DNA of 64,000 nt, from NCBI RefSeq assembly GCF_000242915.1, contig NZ_AFRZ01000001.1:1984001-2048000 (forward strand). Direction: 5' to 3'. The notes under the pieces are model-generated. The model had not been told where the DNA came from and ran no database searches. It saw only the letters and a program-made list of their open reading frames with translations. Made by a program: the position numbers and the translations under genes. The DNA is from Sulfurimonas gotlandica GD1. GTDB lineage: Bacteria; Campylobacterota; Campylobacteria; Campylobacterales; Sulfurimonadaceae. The first letter of the stretch is position 1. The number at the start of each line of letters is the position of its first letter. This document shows positions 44,774 through 53,440 of the stretch, piece by piece.

Positions 44774-45376
44774 CTACTTACAGGTTGTGGAGCTGTCTAG
44801 TTTATAGGGGACATTCCACTTATCTCTATCTTGAAACTTGTCTGGATGATTTAAATGTGCAGCTTTTTTGTATGCTTTTTTTAATTGCAAAAGTGTGTAA
44901 TCGTGTGATAAACTAAAAAGTACTAAACTCCTTTCTAGTTGAGTGTTTATATAGTTTTTGAACTCATCTTCAAACGACTGCTGTTGTTCTTGAAACTGCT
45001 CTTGCTGACTTTCTTCATATGAGTATCTTGTTTTTTCATTTTTTTGTTCACCATTAATTTTAGTATTTAGCTTTATTGAGTTGTATATATTGTCTAAAAC
45101 AAAAACTAGCACAAGTAAAAATATAGATAATATTAAAAAACTTTTGTGTGCAAAAAGGTAGTTATATGCAATCAATCCAAGTAAAACAACTATCGTTACT
45201 TCAGGAATATGATAAGTTCTTTTCAAAAAATGTTTATTATATATTGCATGAATAAAAATATATGTAACACTAAGTAAAGATAGAATGTTTACTTTCTCAA
45301 TAAATAGCTCAATCTCCATATAGGTAAGTATACGAAAAATAATAGCATTTAAGAATAGTATTATATATATTTGCAT
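44774..45376 (-). CDS. Membrane J-domain protein, truncated in the J-domain
   Basis: A 200-aa protein. About four hydrophobic segments (residues 1-100), then a polar linker rich in Q/E, then a C-terminal J-domain that starts YTLLQLKKAYKKAAHLNHPDKF with the essential HPD. Right after HPDKFQDRDK the sequence enters the repeat at 44794-44819 and adds 14 foreign residues (WNVPYKLDSS...). The J-domain lacks its last helices, so Hsp70 stimulation is doubtful. A GGAG ribosome site precedes the start. It ends the gene cluster 49470-44774. Confidence 0.8.
   Translation of the reverse strand: MQIYIILFLNAIIFRILTYMEIELFIEKVNILSLLSVTYIFIHAIYNKHFLKRTYHIPEVTIVVLLGLIAYNYLFAHKSFLILSIFLLVLVFVLDNIYNSIKLNTKINGEQKNEKTRYSYEESQQEQFQEQQQSFEDEFKNYINTQLERSLVLFSLSHDYTLLQLKKAYKKAAHLNHPDKFQDRDKWNVPYKLDSSTTCK
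44794..44819 (+). repeat. IS-end-like 26-bp repeat, copy 3
   Basis: TGTCTAGTTTATAGGGGACATTCCAC. It follows a partial palindrome arm (CTTACAGGTTGTGGAG, 44777-44792) directly. Outer end to the right, where it cuts into a J-domain gene. Together with copy 1 (31510) it bounds 13.3 kb in inverted orientation. Confidence 0.75.
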
Positions 45377-45465
45377 GATTACTCCTTTTTCTTGGAAGTA
45401 AGTTTATTAAATTTATATGACACGTTATGTCACTGAAAATATTCTAATTTTTCCCCAAATAATTT

Positions 45466-46824
45466 TTATCTGTTGTCTAGTTTATTAGAGGCTGTATATT
45501 TTTTATCTAGAATATAATAGTATTTCCTTTTGTTTGTTGCAACATTTAGAATAATTGCTCTTTTGTACCCATCTGGACGACTATATATCCATCCAAGTGG
45601 CAATGGATTATCCATTAAGTTTTGCCATCTCATCTGAGCTAGCACTTTTTCTTTGTTTGTCAAAAATATTGGTTTTGCAAGAGACTTTTTATTTTTATGT
45701 ATAAACTCAAAAGTATCAAGTGAATTTTCCATATGATTCGCATATTCATAGTTATGCAGAATATTGCCTAAAAACTCATTGCACTTTGTGTCACCAATTT
45801 TATTTTCAAGTTGACGGATATTTTGCATTGCAGCTATAAGTTCAACATTCATTTCGCGAAATAAATCTATATACGGAATATTATTCTCGCTTACACTCCT
45901 TTGAAATTCATCAATAAAAAGTGTAATAGGCCTTGAGTTATCTCTAATAAGTAGTCTTTTATAAAGTATGTTCATAACTGACAATGTAATGTTTTCATCA
46001 AATGAATCAGCACGTAATATAACAATACTACCTCTCTCAAGTAGTTTTTTCAACTCAGTATCTCCATCAAGACTAATTTGAGAAAAGTTTTGTAAAAGAC
46101 TTCGCAACGTGAACAACACACCTCCAGAACCTGCTGCAGGGTTGTCTTGGTCAATATCGGAATAAAACATTTTTATATTTTTAGAAGCTGCGGAAAAATC
46201 ATTTGCAAACTGAGCTATTAAATATAAATCGTTTTTACTTATTCCATATTTATACATATTTGCTATGTTTTTAATCTCTAACATTCTGCTTATTTTTTCA
46301 CAGGCATCAATAAATTCCTTTACAGAAGAGTAGGATGACAGTATTTCATTAATTGATTTGGGATTAAAAGTATAATTAAACTGAATGTTTTGTTTGTTTC
46401 TAAGTAATTCCTCCAGATTTTTACCTATTGAAAAAACATCGTATATCTGACCTGCAATATTAAGCGCCGATGATATCCAAAACCTATCTTTTGTTTCTCC
46501 GTGAACGTTGCTTAGTGTGTCCAGAAATAGAGATCTAGAAATATTTTCAAATATATTTATATTATCTCCCCATGGCACTCCAATTTCTTTGACATCTTTA
46601 ATTCTTCCATGTTTACTTGCTATTGCTTTTACATGCGAATGTAAATTTCCTTTAATATCAACTATCAACATCCCATAATTTTCTTGAATTCTATTAGATA
46701 TATTAGGCAGCATAAATGATGTTGTTTTTCCACATCCTGTCTCACCAATACATAATGCATGTCTAAAATCATTTTTAACTATTGGTGTTTCTTCTGGAGT
46801 ACTCTCTTTAATAAATCCTGCCAT
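45466..46824 (-). CDS. VirD4/TraG-like ATPase without membrane anchor
   Basis: A 452-aa P-loop ATPase. Walker A is GETGCGKT at residues 27-34, close to the N-terminus; Walker B is TLFIDEF near residue 305; a Q-containing sensor stretch (AAMQNIRQLENKIGD) follows. Order and motifs match VirD4/TraG/TraD coupling ATPases, but the two N-terminal TM helices of that group are missing. The membrane part may be supplied by the neighbour proteins. No relaxase or other conjugation gene is nearby. AAAGGAC ribosome site before the ATG. Confidence 0.8.
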   Translation of the reverse strand: MAGFIKESTPEETPIVKNDFRHALCIGETGCGKTTSFMLPNISNRIQENYGMLIVDIKGNLHSHVKAIASKHGRIKDVKEIGVPWGDNINIFENISRSLFLDTLSNVHGETKDRFWISSALNIAGQIYDVFSIGKNLEELLRNKQNIQFNYTFNPKSINEILSSYSSVKEFIDACEKISRMLEIKNIANMYKYGISKNDLYLIAQFANDFSAASKNIKMFYSDIDQDNPAAGSGGVLFTLRSLLQNFSQISLDGDTELKKLLERGSIVILRADSFDENITLSVMNILYKRLLIRDNSRPITLFIDEFQRSVSENNIPYIDLFREMNVELIAAMQNIRQLENKIGDTKCNEFLGNILHNYEYANHMENSLDTFEFIHKNKKSLAKPIFLTNKEKVLAQMRWQNLMDNPLPLGWIYSRPDGYKRAIILNVATNKRKYYYILDKKYTASNKLDNR

Positions 46825-46890
46825 ATTCTGTCCTTTTAGAGGTTTAATATGGATATATTACAGGATATGGATGACAATATTTGTCATATG

Positions 46891-48552
46891 TTATATATTC
46901 GAACTAGTATGATCTATCTGTTTGAACTGCTCCTCTTCTGAAAGATCTTTTATATATATTAAATCAGGATTTGAACGATATGGGCTATTAAGTATGGACG
47001 CCTTAGTCTCATCGGTTATTTCATTATAAATCTTTAAGTTTTTTGATCTAACGAGATAGTTGTAATTCTGTGATTTTAAATCTTCGTTAAACTTTTCCGC
47101 AACTTGTGAATCAATACTATCAACGTCAAAAAGAGATAAGTTGTTGAGATAAATTTTTTTCTTAAACTTATCCGCTACTTTTGAATCGACGCCATGCGCG
47201 CCATTACGTGAATGTGTGATTTTAAACATATCGCCATCCGCAATTTTCCATTTCTGCAATTCAGGGCCTATCAAGGCCAATGAAATAGAACCAATCAGGA
47301 TAAACATCACGTGTCCAGTTTGATAATTGTAAAGAAATTTCGAAATTGGTCTTGCAACAATTCCACCAACGACAATCACAAATAAAAAGTATAAAGGCAC
47401 TGCAACAACTATCTCAAAAATAAATTCTAAAAAATCCCAAAATCCATGAATGTGACTAAAGTCTTCAATCGTAGAACTTATAATAGGAAGTAAAGTAACA
47501 AAAAGAAACGCTAACATCATTTTCGCACTATATATGTTTCTCAAAATCAACACAACAAGCGTAAAAACAATAAGGACAAGCAAACTTGGTAAAAAGGTTT
47601 GAGGCGTCAGCACAGATAAAAAAAGCGCCATACCCACATATAAGAACAAAGTTCCAGCTACGTAATTTATTCCATAAGACACTATGTTACGCTCTTTATT
47701 TAAAGGCAAAAGCAACATGGTGTCTTCGAAAAATTTAAACAGATAGCTCACTACCGTTACGGATATCACGCTTGTAATGACGCCAAACACCATTGAATAC
47801 GTTTCAATATCATAATATACGCTTTTATTCACATAAAAAAACGCAATCAGGAAAACAGATACAAACACTAAAATAGAGACGAACCACCTAAGTCTTAAAA
47901 CATTTTTTATCAACTCCAATTCATCATGAAAAACAGCCAAATATCTAATAAAAAGATTTCCTAATGAAACCAACAAGATGCCACTTACCTGTAAAAAAGC
48001 CCAAACAGAAAAGGATATTTCGGTTATAAATTCTATTACATAGTATGTTTTCAATATATTCAACCCAATCATTACCATCAAAGGAATAATAAATAAATAT
48101 ATTTTTAAAAAAGGAAGTTTAAACTTTAGCTTCGTTTTGTTAAACACAATAAATGTATAAACACTATTTATCACAAGTAAAGCAATGGAAACATATTCAG
48201 AATAAAGCAATACGGTATAGTCGATATTTACGTTAAGACCCGTTTCTACGCTTTCAGAAAATCTATTTAACGATATGAATATAGTTGGAATAACAAGCAA
48301 TAGTCCCCAACCAAGAGCTGGACCACCATATACCAAAAGCGCTATCATTATTATAGATATAATAAGGTACTGTATCTCCATCTTAAACGTCGTGTCAAAT
48401 GATATTGTGCCGGCATACATACTAAAAGAAAACCATGCAAACATTACCGCTAAATAAACTAAGTTAACTTTTTTTAAGAAGCTGCTTGCATGCATCTCAT
48501 TGTTTGCAATAGTAGTAAAATACTTTTCTCTCTCTAAATCGGTTACTTTCAT
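46891..48552 (-). CDS. Large polytopic membrane protein of unknown family
   Basis: A 553-aa protein with about 12 hydrophobic helices in residues 25-440 and a soluble C-terminal tail of ~110 residues (WKIADGDMFKITHSRNGAHG onwards). The tail contains two repeats of a short pattern (HGVDSKVADKFKKK and DSIDSQVAEKFNED). It is no transporter family that I can name. It lies 66 bases upstream of the ATPase gene on the same strand. It may be the membrane platform for that ATPase. Confidence 0.65.
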   Translation of the reverse strand: MKVTDLEREKYFTTIANNEMHASSFLKKVNLVYLAVMFAWFSFSMYAGTISFDTTFKMEIQYLIISIIMIALLVYGGPALGWGLLLVIPTIFISLNRFSESVETGLNVNIDYTVLLYSEYVSIALLVINSVYTFIVFNKTKLKFKLPFLKIYLFIIPLMVMIGLNILKTYYVIEFITEISFSVWAFLQVSGILLVSLGNLFIRYLAVFHDELELIKNVLRLRWFVSILVFVSVFLIAFFYVNKSVYYDIETYSMVFGVITSVISVTVVSYLFKFFEDTMLLLPLNKERNIVSYGINYVAGTLFLYVGMALFLSVLTPQTFLPSLLVLIVFTLVVLILRNIYSAKMMLAFLFVTLLPIISSTIEDFSHIHGFWDFLEFIFEIVVAVPLYFLFVIVVGGIVARPISKFLYNYQTGHVMFILIGSISLALIGPELQKWKIADGDMFKITHSRNGAHGVDSKVADKFKKKIYLNNLSLFDVDSIDSQVAEKFNEDLKSQNYNYLVRSKNLKIYNEITDETKASILNSPYRSNPDLIYIKDLSEEEQFKQIDHTSSNI

Positions 48553-48628
48553 GCTTATAGATCTACCTTATAATTTAAATGTTTGAATTGATTTTTTTTG
48601 TTGTGTTTGTGTAGTGTAACGAAGAGAA

Positions 48629-49258
48629 TTACTCTTCGTTGTTCGCAGGAACTTTTTGTCTAGCAAATTTTTGTTTTAGGTTCAAAAATTTTTCTTCTAA
48701 CAAGTCGATATTTCTCTTTATAGTCTCTTTTATTTCAGAAAAATCTTTATGTATAAGATATATAACTATGAAAACTGGTATTAGCATCATTAAAAACACA
48801 GTTTTAGATATCCAAAAAACTAGTCGAAAAACCTGTTTCACTGATACAAAAAATCCGGCAGAGGTACCTGTATTTAAACCTATAGTATTGTTTCGACTTT
48901 GTTCTTCCCTAACAGCTGCGTCTTGGGCCATTATAGCGCTTTCTTCGGCATATCTCTGCTCTGCTTTTGCTTCTTTTATCTCTCTGTTAACCTTATCTAT
49001 TTCTTCTGCTTCAGCATAACTTACACCTTTAATGATGGCAGTAAGGAATATGCTAGCTGACTCAGCAACGACATAAACTCCAAGCCAAGCAATACCAGCA
49101 GTCAACCAATAAAACCAGCGTAATATTTCATGCCTTGCAAAAGGAGATAATGCATACGCAACAGATCCAATTATAAGTATTCCAACATATACTATTAGCC
49201 ATTTGTCAACGCCATCAATAATCGACTGGGTTCTAATCCCTATTTCTTTTGTACTCAT
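48629..49258 (-). CDS. Membrane protein with central coiled coil
   Basis: A 209-aa protein. Two hydrophobic segments near the N-terminus (about 20-40 and 48-78), a charged helical middle (AEEIDKVNREIKEAKAEQRYAEES), one or two further TM segments (about 145-170), then a basic/acidic helical C-terminus. No known family. Its start overlaps the small gene upstream by 4 bases. Confidence 0.65.
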   Translation of the reverse strand: MSTKEIGIRTQSIIDGVDKWLIVYVGILIIGSVAYALSPFARHEILRWFYWLTAGIAWLGVYVVAESASIFLTAIIKGVSYAEAEEIDKVNREIKEAKAEQRYAEESAIMAQDAAVREEQSRNNTIGLNTGTSAGFFVSVKQVFRLVFWISKTVFLMMLIPVFIVIYLIHKDFSEIKETIKRNIDLLEEKFLNLKQKFARQKVPANNEE

Positions 49259-49470
49259 TTTATAACTACTCCTGTTCCGCCGCTGCTATGTGCATCTTTT
49301 TCAATAGCTCTGTAAGCATCATCTCTTGACCTGAAACTTCCAATTCCCGTCCCGCCTCCAAAAGTTCCTCTCTTCGCTCTATACTCACCATTGTAATACT
49401 CTATTGAGTATTTGTCGTTTGGTATTGAACCATTTTTACAACTTACATTAAATGTTTCTGTTGCTGCCAT
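49255..49470 (-). CDS. Small glycine-rich protein (DUF2188-like fold?)
   Basis: A 71-aa soluble protein: IEYYNGEYRAKRGTFGGGTGIGSFRSRDDAYRAIEKDAHSSGG, split over residues 23-66. The alternation of a short beta start, S-x-R-D-x-A and A-I-x-x-A recalls DUF2188-type mini-domains, a weak resemblance. AAAAAGGAG precedes the ATG. First gene of the cluster down to 44774. Function unknown. Confidence 0.65.
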   Translation of the reverse strand: MAATETFNVSCKNGSIPNDKYSIEYYNGEYRAKRGTFGGGTGIGSFRSRDDAYRAIEKDAHSSGGTGVVIK

Positions 49471-49576
49471 TTTATATCTCCTTTTTTATTTTTGTTTAAC
49501 GATAGTAATCAGTTTTAAAGCCAATTAATATTAATTAACGTCAATTAAAAGTATATATAAAAAATATAACAAAATA

Positions 49577-49592
49577 TGTTACAAAAAGTCAC
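49577..49592. promoter_or_regulatory. Candidate regulator site 1 (TGTTAC-n5-GTCAC)
   Basis: TGTTACAAAAAGTCAC, 107 bases upstream of the 49470 start in an AT-rich promoter region (49471-49626). Similar spaced half-sites occur at 50985-51001 and 51726-51743. It may be bound by the adjacent OmpR-type regulator; similarity is loose. Confidence 0.3.
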
Positions 49593-49626
49593 TAAAAATC
49601 ATTCCTGTTATTAATATTATTTATAT

Positions 49627-50910
49627 TTAGAATTTCAAGCTAAAACTGTACTTCTCATTAGAGTTGATTACATACTTACCTTTTAGCTGTGCTGTAGATA
49701 AGTTTTGAATGAGAAAACTCCCAAGAGATTTATTATGCTCGCCATATCCAGTGCCATTGTCTTTGTATACAAACACGTTGCCATTTTCTTCATTTAAACT
49801 AATAGAGATTTTTGGATTTTTTATGTTTACAAAAGCATGTTTTATTGAGTTTGTTATAAGCTCATTGATTATAAGAGCCAATGGAGTAAGTTTTTCAACA
49901 CTTAAAGATATACTTTCTTCACAATGTAGAGTAAATTCTATCTCTTTATTCAACGCTCTGTACGGCTCAAGCATTGTCTGTAAATACTCATACATGTTCA
50001 CTTTGCCAACAAGTTTGGAGTTTTGAAGGTTTTCATGTATGAGCGAGATGCTACGTATTCTGTTTATCGTATGTTGAAGATACTCTTTAACTTCAAGCTC
50101 TTTAACTCTACTTTTTTGCAGCGACAAAATACTAATGACAGACTGCAGATTATTCTGAATACGATGCGAAAGTTCTTTAAACAGAAGTTCATTTTGTCTT
50201 AGTTTAAAAATGCTCTCTTTATGCTTGTAAGAGACTGCAAATGAGAAAAGAGTCGCCTCCCAAAGAAGAAAAAATTCGACAATATAAGTCATGTTTGGAC
50301 TTAAACCAACAATGTTGAAGTAACTTAAAAAAGCGATAATTACGGAAACAAGTATGCCAATAAAACTCAGAAGATAAAAACGTGCATATACTTCTTTTTT
50401 TACTAAGCTCAAATAAAAAGAGCTTACTAAAAGAAGTAAAGCGAGTAAAATAACATAGACAATGGCAACATTAACTATTATACTATTTGTGTTCGTTATC
50501 GGAAAAACAGAGAGTGCAAAAAATAGCAAAAGTATATATTGCAAATATTTAATGTAACGCTCTGAATCTGAGTAGATTTTGTCCAAGTCTAAAAAGTTTT
50601 TACTAAAGGACAAAAGCGCCATAGTCGCAAACAAAAAAAGTCCGACTGGAATACTCTGCAGACTAAACTCAAGAAGAGTATCATCAAACATTCCAGAGTA
50701 AAAGAGCATAATGACAAATACCAAAGTATGAAATAAAAAATAGTCCGCGTAGATTTTATCTTTTATGACAATGTAATATCCTAGATTGTAAATGACAATC
50801 ATGCCAAACGCACCGAAAAATAAAAAATCTAATTGATCATGTTGTAGCTCAAAAGAAGCTGCATTTGCATAAACAAAACATAGTAACAAGCCTGAAAGTA
50901 TTTTTAACAT
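49627..50910 (-). CDS. 7TM-sensor histidine kinase, HisKA_2 type
   Basis: A 427-aa kinase. Signal/first hydrophobic stretch, then seven TM helices (7TMR-DISM-like, about residues 25-215), then a dimerisation domain with the HisKA_2 phospho-acceptor ELSHRIQNNLQSVISILSLQ near residue 233. The ATPase domain has LALIINELITNSIKHAF (N box) and VYKDNGTGY (G1). It phosphorylates a response regulator, most likely the divergent one at 51034. HisKA_2 kinases usually pair with other regulator types, so this OmpR pairing is somewhat unusual. Confidence 0.87.
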   Translation of the reverse strand: MLKILSGLLLCFVYANAASFELQHDQLDFLFFGAFGMIVIYNLGYYIVIKDKIYADYFLFHTLVFVIMLFYSGMFDDTLLEFSLQSIPVGLFLFATMALLSFSKNFLDLDKIYSDSERYIKYLQYILLLFFALSVFPITNTNSIIVNVAIVYVILLALLLLVSSFYLSLVKKEVYARFYLLSFIGILVSVIIAFLSYFNIVGLSPNMTYIVEFFLLWEATLFSFAVSYKHKESIFKLRQNELLFKELSHRIQNNLQSVISILSLQKSRVKELEVKEYLQHTINRIRSISLIHENLQNSKLVGKVNMYEYLQTMLEPYRALNKEIEFTLHCEESISLSVEKLTPLALIINELITNSIKHAFVNIKNPKISISLNEENGNVFVYKDNGTGYGEHNKSLGSFLIQNLSTAQLKGKYVINSNEKYSFSLKF

Positions 50911-50984
50911 TATCTTACCTTTATAGAACTATTATTGTATCAAAAGTGTTCCAAATTTGAATCGTTTAAGTGTAAAGTAACATT

Positions 50985-51001
50985 GTGACAAAAAAAGTTA
51001 C
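50985..51001. promoter_or_regulatory. Candidate regulator site 2 in the kinase/regulator divergent promoter
   Basis: GTGACAAAAAAAGTTAC, inside a larger inverted repeat GTAAC...GTTAC (50977-51001). It lies between the divergent kinase (start 50910) and regulator (start 51034), so autoregulation is possible. In reverse complement it reads like site 1. Confidence 0.35.
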
Positions 51002-51033
51002 ATTTTTTTATATAAATTAAGTAGAATCAATAT

Positions 51034-51729
51034 ATGAAAATTTTGATTGTAGAAGACGACTTTTTGATAGTCGCACAGATTCGAGAGTGTTTAGAGCGAC
51101 TAAACCATGAAGTTATAGCTACATTTGACGATGCCAATCTAGCTTTGGCGTTTGTAGAAAACAATAGACCGGACTTTGTTTTTATGGATATCGAATTAAA
51201 CGGTCCGTTAGATGGCATACAGTGTGCCAATGCTCTAAGAAACAGATACTCTATTCCATCCATATTTGTAACTTCACACCATGAAACTGACATTTTAAAC
51301 GAGTCAATGGCAGTAGCTCCCTTGAACTTTCTGCCAAAACCATTTGAAGATAGCAACATAGAAGCCGTTGTCGCTCTTGCCGCCATAACTCTAAAACTTA
51401 ATCCACTTAACGATACTCCAAACATCGTTCAAATACAAGAGTATGAATTTAATTTTGAATATGATTCATTAAAAAAAGATGGTCAAATAATAAAACTTAC
51501 GGATAAAGAGCTACTACTTGCTTCACTTTTGTTCAAAAATGTTGGAAACATTGTAAGTAAAGAAGAGATAAGTAAATATGTCTATGAAGGCGATCTAACT
51601 ACAGATAGTTCTCTAAGACGACTTGTCAGCAGAACAAGAGAAAAACTTCCTGGACTCAACATTCAATCAGAATCAAAACAGGGTTATTTTTTAACAAAAA
51701 ACAAAACAAGCAACATTAAAAGTTTGTGA
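51034..51729 (+). CDS. Response regulator, REC + OmpR-type winged helix
   Basis: A 231-aa regulator. REC about residues 1-120: acidic pocket VEDDFL, phospho-acceptor Asp in FVFMDIELNGPLDG, Thr/Ser in FVTSHH and Lys in LPKPFED. Trans_Reg_C about 135-225: KLTDKELLLASLLFKN...SSLRRLVSRTREKL...SKQGYFL. It would bind direct repeats and activate nearby promoters. Divergent from the HisKA_2 kinase. Confidence 0.92.
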   Translation: MKILIVEDDFLIVAQIRECLERLNHEVIATFDDANLALAFVENNRPDFVFMDIELNGPLDGIQCANALRNRYSIPSIFVTSHHETDILNESMAVAPLNFLPKPFEDSNIEAVVALAAITLKLNPLNDTPNIVQIQEYEFNFEYDSLKKDGQIIKLTDKELLLASLLFKNVGNIVSKEEISKYVYEGDLTTDSSLRRLVSRTREKLPGLNIQSESKQGYFLTKNKTSNIKSL

Positions 51730-51743
51730 CAAGAGATGTCATA
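51726..51743. promoter_or_regulatory. Candidate regulator site 3
   Basis: GTGACAAGAGATGTCATA overlaps the end of the regulator gene and lies 44 bases before the 51-aa gene. It shares TGTGACA with site 2. Weak evidence. Confidence 0.25.
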
Positions 51744-51786
51744 AACTTGATTTACAATACACTACATTTAAATAAAAAGGATATAC

Positions 51787-51942
51787 ATGATTAAACTTTT
51801 ACTACTGGCTGTCGCTGTCGCTTTTGTTTTTGGGGTAATTGCATACGATAACGATAAAGTCGTCATAGACACTCAAAAAGCAAAAAGCATTATGGAAAAA
51901 AGTAAAAAAGCCATTGAAGATAACGTTGAGATAAAAAAATGA
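51787..51942 (+). CDS. 51-aa membrane or exported peptide
   Basis: MIKLLLLAVAVAFVFGVIAYDNDK is a hydrophobic helix or signal anchor. It is followed by a charged helix (KAKSIMEKSKKAIEDNVEIKK). AAAAAGGAT precedes the ATG. Its stop overlaps the start of the TPR gene (ATGA), so it is translated with it. No family recognised; length is short for automated callers but coding signals are good. Confidence 0.7.
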   Translation: MIKLLLLAVAVAFVFGVIAYDNDKVVIDTQKAKSIMEKSKKAIEDNVEIKK

Positions 51943-53303
51943 GTACTATAATATATAGCCCAAAAATAGTTGCCAATGAATTACTTCTTACTGAAGACGA
52001 AAGCATTGAATTACTTGGCGGCTTTATAGAACAAGCATACGGCTTTAAAAATGAAATCTATGAGAGCTTAGCTGAAAATGCTGAAATGGAAAATTTCTAT
52101 TCTCTCACAGATAAATTGTATAGTGGAGCAAAGATCTTGTCTATTAGAAATATGCAAGAATCCTTGGAAAGCATAAAGAGCTCTACCCAGAGAGCTCAAA
52201 TCATGCAATCATTGGAAATATTTTATGCACAGATTGATGAATTAAAAAATAATTTTGTCAAAGAATCAGATATTAAAATAGAAAATAAAGTCGAAAATAA
52301 ATCAAATAAACATAACTTAAAAGAATCGTATTCGACTATCGAAGAAGTTGAAGAAGATGTACAAAAGATTTTAAAGATAGCCAGAGAGTCAAATGATGAT
52401 TCTGACTGGAAACTGTATGCATCACTGGTATTGGATACTATGCATAAATATGATAATTTCGATAAAGCTATAGCAGTTTCAGAAGAATTTTTTTCAATTG
52501 CTAAGGATGTTTCTGTCATTTATGAATCAGCAGTAATAAATTATGCTCAAATGAAAAAAATGAATAATGAACTAGATGAAGCAATCGTACTTTACAAGGA
52601 AGCTTTAGAGCTTATGACGAAAAGAGATGCTGGTGCTGAAGCTATCATATTTGAAACAAAAATACTTATTACGATCTACATTCATAAGGGTTATATAAAA
52701 GAAGCCGAAAGCTTAGAAGAGACATACATACAGTGGTGTAAGAGAAGTTTTAGAACAAGTATATATTACTCTAAAAAGCTTATCGATTTAGCAAATGTCT
52801 ATAAATATAATAAATACTTTAGCAGAGCAATTAAGCTTTACGAAGAGGCTATAGAGATTTTAAGAAACGATTCTGAAAAAATATCACATGACATGAATGC
52901 TACAACAAATAGTTATACTTCTTTATTAAGAACTCTTGCTGATTTATATCAATCTACTGATCAAAATGATAAAGAATTGAAAATTTATATAGAGCTTGCA
53001 CAAGTGGTAGACATCTTGTATCAAGAACTTCCAGATGAAAATCTAGCGATCTATCTACACTCATTTATTCTTTTAGGGAATCAGTATTACATGCAAACAC
53101 AATTTTATAAAGCTATTAAAGTATTTGAAAAGCGATATAGCATTACAAAAGAATTATATTCAACACATCATTTAAAAGGGAAAGATACACACCTGCAGAG
53201 TATATCATTTTTGGCTAAAGTATACAGAGGTTATCAAATGCCCGAAGAAGCTGCAATGTTAGAACAAGAAGCAGCTGAAATTTCTACTAATTTCACAGAG
53301 TGA
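51939..53303 (+). CDS. TPR protein with degenerate Hpt-like N-terminus (copy 1)
   Basis: A 454-aa cytosolic protein. Residues about 1-110 (ELLLTEDESIELLGGFIEQAYGF...LTDKLYSGAKILSI) look like a four-helix Hpt domain in which the phosphorylatable His is replaced by Asp (TDKLYSGAK against HxLKGxA). Residues about 150-450 are TPR-like helices (LDEAIVLYKEALELM, FSRAIKLYEEAIEIL, FYKAIKVFEKRYSI). A second protein of the same design is encoded at 54128. It may bind signalling partners. A 46-bp piece of this gene recurs at 56250. Confidence 0.75.
   Translation: MSTIIYSPKIVANELLLTEDESIELLGGFIEQAYGFKNEIYESLAENAEMENFYSLTDKLYSGAKILSIRNMQESLESIKSSTQRAQIMQSLEIFYAQIDELKNNFVKESDIKIENKVENKSNKHNLKESYSTIEEVEEDVQKILKIARESNDDSDWKLYASLVLDTMHKYDNFDKAIAVSEEFFSIAKDVSVIYESAVINYAQMKKMNNELDEAIVLYKEALELMTKRDAGAEAIIFETKILITIYIHKGYIKEAESLEETYIQWCKRSFRTSIYYSKKLIDLANVYKYNKYFSRAIKLYEEAIEILRNDSEKISHDMNATTNSYTSLLRTLADLYQSTDQNDKELKIYIELAQVVDILYQELPDENLAIYLHSFILLGNQYYMQTQFYKAIKVFEKRYSITKELYSTHHLKGKDTHLQSISFLAKVYRGYQMPEEAAMLEQEAAEISTNFTE
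52377..52422 (+). repeat. 46-bp sequence duplicated at 56250-56295
   Basis: ATAGCCAGAGAGTCAAATGA...GTATGCAT is base-for-base the same at 56250-56295 in the same orientation. Here it is inside the TPR gene; there it is outside any gene. Confidence 0.85.
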
Positions 53304-53440
53304 GTAAACAAAAGTGTCTTGACTTGGGAGAGTGCTAAATACTGCCATGAGAGTTTTTTTGTCTTGATGCTTTTAGAAGAGAACTAAAAGCTATGTGGCA
53401 CTTTTACTTAGTCCATCTTTGAGCATTTTATGAATCATTT

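Noticed and set aside
45466-49470. Conjugation / type IV secretion locus
   Set aside because: Only a VirD4-like ATPase is recognised; there is no relaxase, VirB4, VirB11 or pilin, and the membrane proteins do not look like VirB parts.
50941-50960. GTTCCAAAT in the kinase promoter as a palindrome copy
   Set aside because: Only nine bases match, and there is no inverted partner.
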